From positions 1-10,530 of the forward strand of contig JBELIG010000107.1 in NCBI GenBank assembly GCA_042091035.1: a stretch of 10,530 nt of DNA, read 5' to 3'. Positions 1 to 7,213 of this stretch are shown here, in pieces. Positions within the stretch are counted from its first letter, which is position 1. Each line of letters begins with the position of its first letter. Made by a program: the position numbers and the translations under genes. The stretch is from AM-2324 sp042091035. GTDB lineage: Bacteria > Bacteroidota > Bacteroidia > Chitinophagales > Saprospiraceae. The notes below the pieces were generated by a model. That model was given only the letters and a program-made list of their open reading frames with translations, ran no database searches and was not told the DNA's origin.

Positions 1-551
1 AGCAACTTCGCGATCTCAGAATGCGTGTTGGAATGCTATTTCAAGGATCTGCACTTTTTGATTCTATGACGGTAGAGGAGAATGTTCGATTTCCTTTGGA
101 CATGTTTACTAATCATACAAAACAAGAGAAAGATAAACGCGTTGATTACTGTCTAGATCGAGTAGGCTTAAACAATGCAAATAAGAAATATCCTTCTGAA
201 ATCAGTGGGGGAATGCAAAAACGAGTTGGTATAGCTCGATCTATTGTTTTGAATCCAACCTATCTGTTTTGTGATGAACCCAATTCAGGATTGGACCCTA
301 GAACAGCCTTAGTAATTGACGAACTCATAAAGGATATTACAGTAGAAAATAATATCACTACCGTTATAAATACACACGATATGAACTCGGTAATGGAGAT
401 CGGAGATAATATTGCTTTATTGCACCTAGGGGAATTAGCCTGGGCTGGAAATAAAGATGAGGTACTTGAAAGCGATAATGATATTTTACAAGATTTTATT
501 TTTGCTTCTCCTTTCTTGAAGAGACTTCGTAATAAAGCAATGGGTATATAA
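1..551 (+). CDS. mlaF: MlaF-like ABC transporter ATP-binding protein, 5'-truncated by the window edge
   Basis: This is the ATPase subunit of an Mla-type (MlaFEDB) phospholipid ABC importer/exporter that works at the inner membrane to move lipids between the membranes. The reading frame is open from base 3 (QLRDLR precedes the first ATG at 21), so the gene starts outside the window and about 70 N-terminal residues, including Walker A, are missing. Visible motifs are the Q-loop (MLFQGSALFD, from about 33), the ABC signature ISGGMQKR at 201, Walker B YLFCDEP at 261, the D-loop SGLD and the H-loop His at 375-377 (INTHD). The text around them (ALFDSMTVEENV, DEPNSGLDP, NTHDMNSVMEIGD) is much closer to MlaF than to other ABC families. 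A permease (MlaE) and an MCE substrate protein (MlaD) would be expected upstream; none follows downstream, where the next gene is convergent. Family assignment is firm, but the transported lipid and direction are inferred from the family. Confidence 0.9.
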   Translation, partial: QLRDLRMRVGMLFQGSALFDSMTVEENVRFPLDMFTNHTKQEKDKRVDYCLDRVGLNNANKKYPSEISGGMQKRVGIARSIVLNPTYLFCDEPNSGLDPRTALVIDELIKDITVENNITTVINTHDMNSVMEIGDNIALLHLGELAWAGNKDEVLESDNDILQDFIFASPFLKRLRNKAMGI

Positions 552-581
552 TAAAAAAGACCGTCACGATTTTTGACGGTC
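551..581 (-). terminator. Intrinsic terminator for the glucosaminidase gene, possibly bidirectional
   Basis: The perfect 8-bp inverted repeat GACCGTCA/TGACGGTC spans 559-566 and 574-581, with a 7-nt loop. Read on the minus strand the stem is followed by a T run (complement of the A run at 553-558), the classical layout for a terminator of the gene at 679-1524. On the plus strand the stem lies just after the ABC ATPase stop but has no T tract, so it would work less well there. Confidence 0.7.
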
Positions 582-630
582 ATAACCCAGAACATACACA
601 AGAGAATCAAAGATCAATCCCCTAATTTTA

Positions 631-666
631 AGGGAATCCCGAAACGTACTAAGAATTGGATTCCCT
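631..666. other. Second hairpin in the convergent intergenic region
   Basis: The 9-bp perfect inverted repeat AGGGAATCC/GGATTCCCT spans 631-639 and 658-666, with an 18-nt loop. It lies between the ABC ATPase stop (551) and the glucosaminidase stop (679), in the 3' untranslated region of the minus-strand transcript. It has no T run on either side, so it is more likely an mRNA 3'-end stabiliser, an auxiliary terminator stem or a protein site than a stand-alone terminator. Confidence 0.4.
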
Positions 667-678
667 ATACCTTACACT

Positions 679-1524
679 TTATATGTCCAGCACATACAGT
701 TTAAAATCTTCTATTAATTGGATTAACTTTTCAGGGTATTTATTATCCGTAGCATAGCCTGCTTTTTTAAGTCCATACGCCCATTGCTTATAATCTTTTT
801 TATGCTTTTTTAGGTGATTGTAACGATCTGAAGACAAGAACCTGCTATGTGCTCTCCAGCTATCCCAAGAGGTCTTATAGTTTCTGAAAAAATCCTTGTG
901 GTGATCATCGTGAAAGTTGCTGCAATGTCCTTTTATACAGTTCTTAGAGAAACACTTTATACCGAAATGGTTATTGTTTTTTAAAGAAAGATTCGATTGC
1001 CCCGCATTACTTTCTAAAAGGGCCTGAGCCATTTTTATACTCGCAGGAATTCCAAACTTCTTCATTTCATCTCTCGCTACCTTGTGGAATCGTTTTATAT
1101 ACCTCTTTTTGGCTTTTGCTTCGCCATCATCATTGATATTAACTTGAAATAAAGGTTCAAAATTTAATGATGGACCAGGAATCGCTTGATTAATTATGGA
1201 GTCCTTTAATAGTGGAAGTGCAGCAGTTGATGACATCTTAACCATTTCATTTGAATTTAATTGTTTACCAAATTCTAGTTTTACCCTGAACTTGTTCGTC
1301 AAGAACAAGTAGAATAAAGTGCTTATTAAGAAGTATTTGATGTAGAATTTGGCAGAGATTTTTTTCTTGTAAGAACTTGTCTTAAATTCTAAAAAGGAGT
1401 AAAACCTTTTATACCAATTCCTAAATCTTATGTTGTTTGAGATTTTCCTTCTTACCCTACGCACTATAATAGCCCTTTGGCTATTTATAGGTTTATTTGT
1501 AGGTCTTAAAGAAAAATCGTTCAT
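679..1524 (-). CDS. Membrane-anchored glucosaminidase (peptidoglycan hydrolase, GH73 / FlgJ-like)
   Basis: This 281-residue protein probably cleaves beta-1,4 glycan bonds in peptidoglycan as an N-acetylglucosaminidase. The first ~58 residues are strongly basic. A hydrophobic segment follows at about 59-77 and then a linker, so the protein looks like a type II anchored enzyme with its catalytic part in the periplasm. The glucosaminidase domain covers about 143-281: IPASIKMAQALLES with the likely catalytic Glu171, NNNHFGIKC at 183-191, RNYKTSWDSWRAHSRFL at 214-230, and WAYGLKKAGYATDNKYPEKL near the end. After GIKC comes a Cys/His-rich stretch (Cys191, 196, 201; His200, 205, 208, 209). The start at 1524 is supported by an in-frame stop about 25 nt upstream and by the need for the basic N-terminus ahead of the membrane segment. 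No Shine-Dalgarno is present. The gene is transcribed towards the ABC ATPase gene and away from the M14 peptidase gene. Its cellular role (growth, division or turnover) cannot be told. Confidence 0.88.
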   Translation of the reverse strand: MNDFSLRPTNKPINSQRAIIVRRVRRKISNNIRFRNWYKRFYSFLEFKTSSYKKKISAKFYIKYFLISTLFYLFLTNKFRVKLEFGKQLNSNEMVKMSSTAALPLLKDSIINQAIPGPSLNFEPLFQVNINDDGEAKAKKRYIKRFHKVARDEMKKFGIPASIKMAQALLESNAGQSNLSLKNNNHFGIKCFSKNCIKGHCSNFHDDHHKDFFRNYKTSWDSWRAHSRFLSSDRYNHLKKHKKDYKQWAYGLKKAGYATDNKYPEKLIQLIEDFKLYVLDI

Positions 1525-1530
1525 GTAGTT

Positions 1531-1637
1531 TATTGTTTTAAGTGCTATTCAAATTTAAAACAAAAAGTTTTATAAAGCAACTGTATTTGTTTTTTTTTGT
1601 TCTTTTTGCAATTATTTTGCTACTTATTGTTTTAAGT
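1531..1637. repeat. 13-bp direct repeat TATTGTTTTAAGT
   Basis: TATTGTTTTAAGT occurs at 1531-1543 and again at 1625-1637, 94 bp start to start, in the divergent intergenic region. The first copy lies in the short leader of the glucosaminidase gene. It could be a regulator site, but low-complexity AT-rich DNA makes chance recurrence plausible. Confidence 0.35.
1550..1580 (-). promoter_or_regulatory. Bacteroidota-type promoter for the glucosaminidase gene
   Basis: On the minus strand TAAATTTG (complement of 1550-1557) matches the Bacteroidota -7 consensus TAnnTTTG exactly. A TTG (complement of 1578-1580) lies 20 nt upstream, the normal distance for the -33 element. The -7 box is 25 nt before the ATG, which gives a short leader. 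The match is by eye only. Confidence 0.5.
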
Positions 1638-1840
1638 ATTGTTCTGAATCTTATCCTCTGATAAGTAGTTTTATAATGCTTTGTAGCAATAAAATCATTT
1701 GATTACTTGTGTATTTCCATCGTTTAGATAAAAGTGGTATTGTCTAGCATTTAATGTGCTAAAAGAAAAATATTCCCTGCTGAATTAGTTGTCAATGGGA
1801 GATTAGGGCATGATTAAGTGGATTGTCGATGCTATTTTTT

Positions 1841-1848
1841 TAATTTAG
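1841..1848 (+). promoter_or_regulatory. Possible -7 element for the M14 peptidase gene
   Basis: TAATTTAG differs at one position from TAnnTTTG and lies 28 nt before the ATG at 1877. The only nearby upstream TTG (1822-1825 region) is about 15 nt away, shorter than the usual 19-21, so the call is weak. Confidence 0.22.
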
Positions 1849-1876
1849 ACTTCATTTTTATCACTTAACTAGGCAA

Positions 1877-4375
1877 ATGCGTACGAAATATATTTTTCTC
1901 GTTGTGCTACTTTCTATTGCGGTTAGTAGTTATGGACAGGTTCAATCCCCTTCAGAGTTCTTAAGAAATAAGTATGGAATTCAGTTTACACCGAATCACT
2001 TAGTGATGGCGTATTTTGATCATCTTACGGGGCAATCTGAACAAGTTCAGAAGTTGAACTATGGGTATACAAATGAAGGTCGTCCTCTCAATTTGTATTT
2101 TGTTTCTTCTAAAAATAATTTGGATCGTCTAGAGACTATTCGAGAACAGCATCTAGCTAAGATTGGTATGGGAGAGTCTTCTGGATCAGAAGAGGATATA
2201 GCAATTGTGTGGTTGAGTTATTCTGTTCATGGAAATGAGGCAGGAGGGACAGAGGCTTCGTTGAAAGTTGCCCACGAGCTGGTTACAGGTTCAGAGACGG
2301 AGTCAAGTAAATGGCTGGAAAATACGATTGTTATTATTGACCCTAGTGTAAACCCTGATGGAAATTCAAGGTACTCGCATTGGCATATTGGTGTTTCGAA
2401 TGCAACTGCAAATCCAGATATAGCAGCCAAAGAGCATTATGAGCCTTGGCCTGGTGGACGAGTAAATCACTATTATTTTGACTTGAATAGAGATTGGGCG
2501 TGGACTAGCCAGCTCGAGTCTATTTCTAGGATAAAAGTTTATAAGCAGTGGATGCCCCATGTGCATGCTGATGTGCATGAGCAATTCAAAGATAATCCCT
2601 ATTACTTTGCCCCAGCTGCTGTCCCTTATCACATGCATATTTCAGACTGGCAGGTTGAATTTCAAACTAGAATCGGTAAGAATAGTGCTAGCCAGTTTGA
2701 TAACAAGGAGTGGTTATATTTTACTAAAGAGGTATTTGATTTGTTTTACCCAAGTTACGGTGATACCTATCCTACATTTAATGGATCTATAGGGATGACC
2801 TATGAACAGGCTGGACATAGTTTTTCCGGTCGTGCTGTTAAGATGGAAAATGGAGACACCTTGACTTTACAAGATCGAATTGATCATCATTATACGACAT
2901 CTATTTCTACAATTGAAGTGAGTTCAGAGGGTGCGGCAGAGTTGAATTCTAATTTCGTTAAATATTTCGATGTATCTTCTTCTAATCCTCCGGGGGCATT
3001 AAAGTCTTACATTATTTCTGGAGATAATCCAGCTGCAGAGCTTTCGGATCTTGCAGCTTATTTTGATTTGCATAGTATAGAGTACAAAGCGCTTGAAAAA
3101 GATCTTAAGGTCGAAGCTTATAGCTACCAGGCCAATGAGGAGTTGGAAACTACGCTCAAGGCTGGTGATATGCTTGTTTCAGCTTATCAGCCACTTGCTA
3201 TTTTGACGCAGGTTCTTTTTGAGCCGAATCCGGCTTTAGAGGATTCGCTAACGTACGATATTACAGCATGGTCTATACCACATGCGAGAGGTTTAAAAGC
3301 TTTTGCAACAAAAACTAAAATCAAATCTTCCAGCACTTTTGAGCTATCGAAAAATCAGCCAGTTTTCAGTGAAGAACAACCTTATGCAATAGCTATCAAA
3401 TGGGATTGTTTAAATGATGCATCTATAATTGGTGACCTACTAGAGGAAGGTGTAGTGGTGCGTTTCTCAGAAAAAGAGGTCAGATATGAAGATCTGTCCT
3501 TCAGTCGGGGTACTTGCTTTGTGACTGCCGCAGACAATAGAAAAAATGAAAATTGGTATACCGTTTGTAAAAGTGTTATTACGGAAGCAAATGGAATGGC
3601 TTGGTCATTGAGCAGTGGTTGGGCACAAGAAGGGGCAGATATGGGCTCAACAAACTTTATGCTTATACAAAAGCCAGAGATACTGCTATTATCAGCAGAT
3701 GAGCTTGATGCAAATTCGTTTGGCTTTGCCTGGCATTATTTTGAGCAGGTTTTAGGCTACCCTGTTACAGTAGTTAATAAAGATAACTTGGTCTCTGCAA
3801 TGGAGAGTGGACTATACAATACTCTGGTTATCCAGGATGGTCGAGTAAATATGAATGAAAGAACCAAAGCTTCTTTAGAGTCTTGGTTGAATAGTGGTGC
3901 TAAGTTGATTTGTTCTGCAAATTCTGTAAAGAGTGTATCTGGATTGGAAGGTATTCAATTGGGGGAAGCAAAGTCTTTGGACTTTAACCTTAAGCGTGGA
4001 GCAATGAACTATGAAGATCGAGAGCGTGCCTATATTCCGGTGATGATACCAGGTGCAATTTATAGGGCAGAACTTGATCCTACACATCCATTAGCTTTTG
4101 GTTTGGGGGATCACTATTATTCCTTGAAAACTAATACAGTGCAGTATGATAAGATGGAGAATGGTTGGAATGTTGGAGTTATCAATGATGATCTTCGAAG
4201 ACTTGGTTTTGCAGGTTCTAAGGTGCATGAAGCACAGCGAAACTCTATGGTATTCGGTACTCAATCCTATGGAAGAGGTTCTGTGATTTTCTTTACAGAT
4301 GATCTATTATACAGAGGATTCTGGAAGAGAGGGCAGCAATTGTTTGCAAATGCACTTTTCATGGGTGGCAACTAA
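1877..4375 (+). CDS. Exported M14-family zinc carboxypeptidase with C-terminal amidotransferase-like domain
   Basis: This is an 832-residue metallopeptidase, predicted to cut C-terminal residues from peptides in the periplasm or outside the cell. A signal peptide is clear (MRTK, hydrophobic 6-18, cleavage near SSYG|Q at 20-21). The M14 domain covers about 40-350. It has the zinc motif HGNE (His118, Glu121), DPSVNPDGN at 155-163, DLNRDW with the substrate-binding Asn204-Arg205, the third zinc ligand in DVHEQ (probably His234), and the presumed catalytic Glu310 in MTYEQAGHSFSG. Residues of about 599-690 (EILLLSADEL, then a stretch ending NSGAKLICS) look like the Rossmann-type, class I glutamine-amidotransferase-like domain that often ends this Bacteroidota subfamily. 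I see no Cys-His-Glu triad in it. There is no T9SS sorting domain, so the protein probably stays in the periplasm. The gene stands alone between a promoter region and a strong terminator. All catalytic residues appear present; the substrate is unknown. Confidence 0.9.
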   Translation: MRTKYIFLVVLLSIAVSSYGQVQSPSEFLRNKYGIQFTPNHLVMAYFDHLTGQSEQVQKLNYGYTNEGRPLNLYFVSSKNNLDRLETIREQHLAKIGMGESSGSEEDIAIVWLSYSVHGNEAGGTEASLKVAHELVTGSETESSKWLENTIVIIDPSVNPDGNSRYSHWHIGVSNATANPDIAAKEHYEPWPGGRVNHYYFDLNRDWAWTSQLESISRIKVYKQWMPHVHADVHEQFKDNPYYFAPAAVPYHMHISDWQVEFQTRIGKNSASQFDNKEWLYFTKEVFDLFYPSYGDTYPTFNGSIGMTYEQAGHSFSGRAVKMENGDTLTLQDRIDHHYTTSISTIEVSSEGAAELNSNFVKYFDVSSSNPPGALKSYIISGDNPAAELSDLAAYFDLHSIEYKALEKDLKVEAYSYQANEELETTLKAGDMLVSAYQPLAILTQVLFEPNPALEDSLTYDITAWSIPHARGLKAFATKTKIKSSSTFELSKNQPVFSEEQPYAIAIKWDCLNDASIIGDLLEEGVVVRFSEKEVRYEDLSFSRGTCFVTAADNRKNENWYTVCKSVITEANGMAWSLSSGWAQEGADMGSTNFMLIQKPEILLLSADELDANSFGFAWHYFEQVLGYPVTVVNKDNLVSAMESGLYNTLVIQDGRVNMNERTKASLESWLNSGAKLICSANSVKSVSGLEGIQLGEAKSLDFNLKRGAMNYEDRERAYIPVMIPGAIYRAELDPTHPLAFGLGDHYYSLKTNTVQYDKMENGWNVGVINDDLRRLGFAGSKVHEAQRNSMVFGTQSYGRGSVIFFTDDLLYRGFWKRGQQLFANALFMGGN

Positions 4376-4404
4376 AATTAAATTATAAAACTTCTTTTAT
4401 AGTT

Positions 4405-4445
4405 AAAGTGCCCGGAGAGTCTAATTACTCCGGGCACTTTCTTTA
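4405..4445 (+). terminator. Strong intrinsic terminator after the M14 peptidase gene
   Basis: A perfect 13-bp inverted repeat has arms at 4405-4417 (AAAGTGCCCGGAG) and 4428-4440, a 10-nt loop and a T-rich end (TTTCTTTAT). Its GC-rich core stands out in AT-rich surroundings. It lies 29 nt after the M14 stop and insulates the downstream operon. Confidence 0.88.
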
Positions 4446-4451
4446 TATTTG
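4444..4451 (+). promoter_or_regulatory. Candidate -7 element for the fahA operon
   Basis: TATATTTG matches TAnnTTTG exactly and sits 24 nt before the fahA ATG, directly after the terminator stem of the upstream gene. No TTG is found 19-21 nt upstream, because that place is occupied by the terminator loop. The call therefore rests on the -7 box and on the need for a promoter between a strong terminator and the next gene. Confidence 0.4.
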
Positions 4452-4475
4452 GGGAAATAAATTATTTGAAAGTCT

Positions 4476-5741
4476 ATGTATATCGTACCTAATGAGCTGA
4501 AATCCTGGGTTGAAGTCCCTTCGAATTCAGATTTTCCTATACAAAATATTCCTTTCGGTGTGTTTAAAACTGAAAGTAATCCAAGTCCAAGAATTTGCTC
4601 TGCAATTGGCAATTATGTGATAGATCTTGCTATCCTGTCTGACATGAGCTTATTTGATGATCTTGATATTTCGCCTGAAGTCTTCAGAACAGATTCACTA
4701 AATCCTTTAATGGCACTAGGAAAGGCTAAGAATTCTGCTTTTAGAAAACGCATTGTCGAACTTTTAAGTGAGAGCAATGTGCAGCATAAAGAACAGTCTT
4801 GGCATTTTCTGCATCCAATGGAAAAGGTTGAGATGTTGTTGCCTGTCAAAATAGGAGATTATACAGATTTTTATTCTAGCATGGAGCACGCACGTAATGT
4901 GGGTACTATGTTTAGAGATCCTGATAATGCACTTCTTCCAAATTGGAAACACATACCTGTAGGTTATCATGGTAGAGCATCTTCAATCATTGTATCTGGT
5001 CAAGATATTCACAGACCTTGTGGACAAACTATGCCATTAGATGCAGATGCGCCAGTATATGGTCCTACTGCACGACTGGATTTTGAGTTGGAGATGGCAT
5101 TTGTTATAGGGCAATCTACGGATCTAGGTGATACGGTCTCAACAGAACAAGCTGAGGATTATATTTTTGGATTAAGCCTTTTCAATGACTGGTCTGCTCG
5201 AGATATTCAAAAGTGGGAGTATGTTCCTCTTGGACCTTTCTTAGGAAAGAGTTTTGCATCCACGATGGCTCCATGGATCATTACATTGGATGCTTTAGAG
5301 CCATTCCGTGTAGCAGGTCCTGTACAAGATCCACCTGTGCTACCTTATTTAGAGTATCCTGGAGATAAAAATTATGATATCAGTTTAAACGTTGAGATAG
5401 AAACGGAGTCAGGAGATAAGAAAAGTGTTTGTGCGTCCAATTTTAAGTATATGTATTGGAATATGTCTCAACAACTGGCGCATCATACTGTAAATGGATG
5501 TAATATTAATGTAGGGGATGTTTGTGCCTCAGGTACGATTAGTGGTCCTGAACCAGGTTCTTTTGGATCGATGTTAGAAATCGCATGGAAAGGAACAAAG
5601 CCTGTGCAGATGCCTGATGGAACTGAACGTAAATTTATTCATGACGGTGATACAGTTCGTATGACGGGGCACTGTGAAAAGGATGGATTGCGAATTGGTT
5701 TTGGTGAGGCTACAGCTAAAGTATTACCTGTAAAAAAATAA
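4476..5741 (+). CDS. fahA: Fumarylacetoacetase
   Basis: This cytosolic enzyme hydrolyses 4-fumarylacetoacetate to fumarate and acetoacetate (EC 3.7.1.2), the last step of phenylalanine/tyrosine breakdown through homogentisate. The 421-residue length fits the full family, with an N-terminal SH3-like domain (about 1-120) and the C-terminal FAH hydrolase fold. Residues that match the well-studied mammalian enzyme are present: metal ligands Asp131, Glu204, Glu206 (FELEMAF) and Asp238 (FNDWSARDIQ); catalytic His138 with Glu359 (SGPEPGSFGSMLE); and substrate contacts Tyr133, Arg147, Tyr164, Gln245, Lys258 and Thr354. The motifs DFYSSMEHARNVGTMFR, PVGYHGRASS and ASGTISGPEP are near-identical to the family. 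No Shine-Dalgarno is seen. It is the first gene of a run of four, with dacB starting 6 nt after its stop. Other homogentisate-pathway genes are not in the window. Identification is close to certain. Confidence 0.97.
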   Translation: MYIVPNELKSWVEVPSNSDFPIQNIPFGVFKTESNPSPRICSAIGNYVIDLAILSDMSLFDDLDISPEVFRTDSLNPLMALGKAKNSAFRKRIVELLSESNVQHKEQSWHFLHPMEKVEMLLPVKIGDYTDFYSSMEHARNVGTMFRDPDNALLPNWKHIPVGYHGRASSIIVSGQDIHRPCGQTMPLDADAPVYGPTARLDFELEMAFVIGQSTDLGDTVSTEQAEDYIFGLSLFNDWSARDIQKWEYVPLGPFLGKSFASTMAPWIITLDALEPFRVAGPVQDPPVLPYLEYPGDKNYDISLNVEIETESGDKKSVCASNFKYMYWNMSQQLAHHTVNGCNINVGDVCASGTISGPEPGSFGSMLEIAWKGTKPVQMPDGTERKFIHDGDTVRMTGHCEKDGLRIGFGEATAKVLPVKK

Positions 5742-5747
5742 AACTAG

Positions 5748-7211
5748 ATGATGTTTAAGGTTCGGCAGTTATTGATATTTTTCAGTTGTCTTGTAGTTGT
5801 TGCACCTTTAGCTGCGCAATCACTTAATCAGCAGACCTTAGACAGTTTCTTAGCAGATTCAAAACTAAGAAATGCAGATGTAGGAATGATCTTTTACGAT
5901 GCAGAAACTGGAGCAGAAGTGCTGCAGAAGAATGCAGATAAAAAGCTTATTCCTGCTTCATCTCATAAATTACTTGTAACCTCTTCGATACTCGGAAGTC
6001 TTGGGGAAGACTATAGGTACATAACCTATTTGGAACACACGGGGACTTTAAGCGCTCAAGGTGTTCTAGATGGTAACTTGATCATAAGAGGTACTGGAGA
6101 TCCCAGTCTTGGTTCTGGTTTAGCCTCTTCTCTTTCTTTAGAAGCCTTTACAGCCATGTTGGTTGGTATATTAAAGCGTTATGGAATAAAGGAAGTTAAA
6201 GGTTCTGTTCTCGTAGACGATACGCACTTTTCAGGCAATGCTGTTGCGGAAAGTTGGTCCGTCGCAGATGTAGGTAATTATTACGGTGCTGGTGCATGGG
6301 GTTTTAACATCCATAGTAATCTATACTATCTGGATTTTAAGCAAAAAGCACAAGGGCAAAAGCCCTCAATAATCGGCACACGCCCACAGATTGAAAATCT
6401 TAGCTTTGACAATAAACTTCTTAGTGCTGGTCCAAGAGCAGGTGATAATGCTTACATATATGGAGGTCCAGATGAGTGGGAAAAACTAATAAAAGGATCT
6501 ATTCCTTCCGGTAATGGGACTTTTACAATCAAGGGTTCTATGCCGAACCCTTCTGTTTTTTATGCAACATATTTCACTAAGGTATTAAGGGAGAGTGGCT
6601 TTGAGATCCTTGGAAACGGATCAAAATTGATGTACCAAATACCAAAGGCAGATCGGATAATGCTTTATAAGCATTACTCTCCAACACTATTAAAGTTGGT
6701 AGAGCATGCTAATTTGGAATCCGATAATATGTTTTGTGAGGTATTTTTAAAAACCTTGGGTCTGATTGATGGTGGTGTTGGTAAACGGTCTGATGGGGTA
6801 GACTATCTTATTCAATACTGGCAAGGAAAAGGCTTGGATATTGATCTTACTATGCTTGATGGCTCAGGGCTTTCAAGGTCGAATAGGATTAGTGCATCAA
6901 CGCTTGCAAGTGTGCTATATCGTATATTAAACGATGAAGAAATTGGTGTAGAGTTTTTAGAAACACTACCTAAAAGTGGAGAAACAGGTACCTTGGGTAA
7001 AGTGTTTAGAAATGCACCAGCGTCTATGCAGTTGACTGCCAAGACCGGCTCTATGCGTTCAATTCGATCCTTAACAGGTCAATTTGTAACTAAAAGCGGA
7101 AAAGAGATTGTATTTTCGATAATAATTAATGGATACAGTGGGGGAGGCTACAGTATGTGGAAAAAGATTGAAACTTTTTTGATAGATCTTTATAATGAAA
7201 GCAACTACTAG
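5748..7211 (+). CDS. dacB: D-alanyl-D-alanine carboxypeptidase/endopeptidase (PBP4 type, peptidase S13)
   Basis: This periplasmic low-molecular-weight penicillin-binding protein removes terminal D-Ala from peptidoglycan stems and cleaves 4-3 cross-links. It has 487 residues with a signal peptide (hydrophobic 8-22, cleavage near LAAQ). All three active-site motifs are intact: SxxK as Ser71-Ser-His-Lys74 (PASSHK), SDN as Ser325-Asp-Asn327, and KTG as Lys432-Thr-Gly434, with the DGSGLSRSNR stretch at 371-380. The ~250-residue gap between SxxK and SDN matches E. coli PBP4 and shows that the class C insert domains are present. Two ATGs lie back to back (5748 and 5751) and either could be used. The gene starts 6 nt after fahA and ends 2 nt before the haem-binding gene, so it is almost certainly cotranscribed with both. 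Nothing in the sequence explains why a cell-wall enzyme is paired with tyrosine catabolism. Confidence 0.95.
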   Translation: MMFKVRQLLIFFSCLVVVAPLAAQSLNQQTLDSFLADSKLRNADVGMIFYDAETGAEVLQKNADKKLIPASSHKLLVTSSILGSLGEDYRYITYLEHTGTLSAQGVLDGNLIIRGTGDPSLGSGLASSLSLEAFTAMLVGILKRYGIKEVKGSVLVDDTHFSGNAVAESWSVADVGNYYGAGAWGFNIHSNLYYLDFKQKAQGQKPSIIGTRPQIENLSFDNKLLSAGPRAGDNAYIYGGPDEWEKLIKGSIPSGNGTFTIKGSMPNPSVFYATYFTKVLRESGFEILGNGSKLMYQIPKADRIMLYKHYSPTLLKLVEHANLESDNMFCEVFLKTLGLIDGGVGKRSDGVDYLIQYWQGKGLDIDLTMLDGSGLSRSNRISASTLASVLYRILNDEEIGVEFLETLPKSGETGTLGKVFRNAPASMQLTAKTGSMRSIRSLTGQFVTKSGKEIVFSIIINGYSGGGYSMWKKIETFLIDLYNESNY

Positions 7212-7213
7212 CA

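Larger units (their letters stand above)
1525..1876. other. AT-rich divergent intergenic region, no gene seen
   Basis: These 352 bases separate the divergent glucosaminidase and M14 peptidase genes. I see no coding frame and no RNA gene. Contents are the minus-strand promoter (1550-1580), an AT-rich tract with a T run near 1590, an 8-bp inverted repeat CTACTTAT/ATAAGTAG (1620-1627 and 1661-1668), a competing 6-bp hairpin CTTATC/GATAAG (1650-1655 and 1660-1665), a 5-bp stem TAGCA/TGCTA (1745-1749 and 1757-1761), and a 13-bp direct repeat listed separately. A riboswitch was not recognised. Confidence 0.6.

Noticed and set aside
260..610. A 116-codon open frame on the minus strand opposite the ABC ATPase gene
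   Set aside because: It overlaps conserved MlaF motifs on the other strand, has no recognisable domain and runs through the terminator hairpin. It is an antisense shadow.
1590..1618. T-rich tract in the divergent region as a terminator
   Set aside because: There is no stable GC-containing stem directly before the T run on either strand, and it lies upstream of both genes.
1620..1860. Possible riboswitch or small RNA upstream of the M14 peptidase gene
   Set aside because: Only short AT-rich stems are present, with no conserved riboswitch core that I can recognise.
2559..2792. Plus-strand 77-codon frame inside the M14 gene
   Set aside because: It lies in another frame over the zinc-ligand region of a well-supported gene and has no family features.
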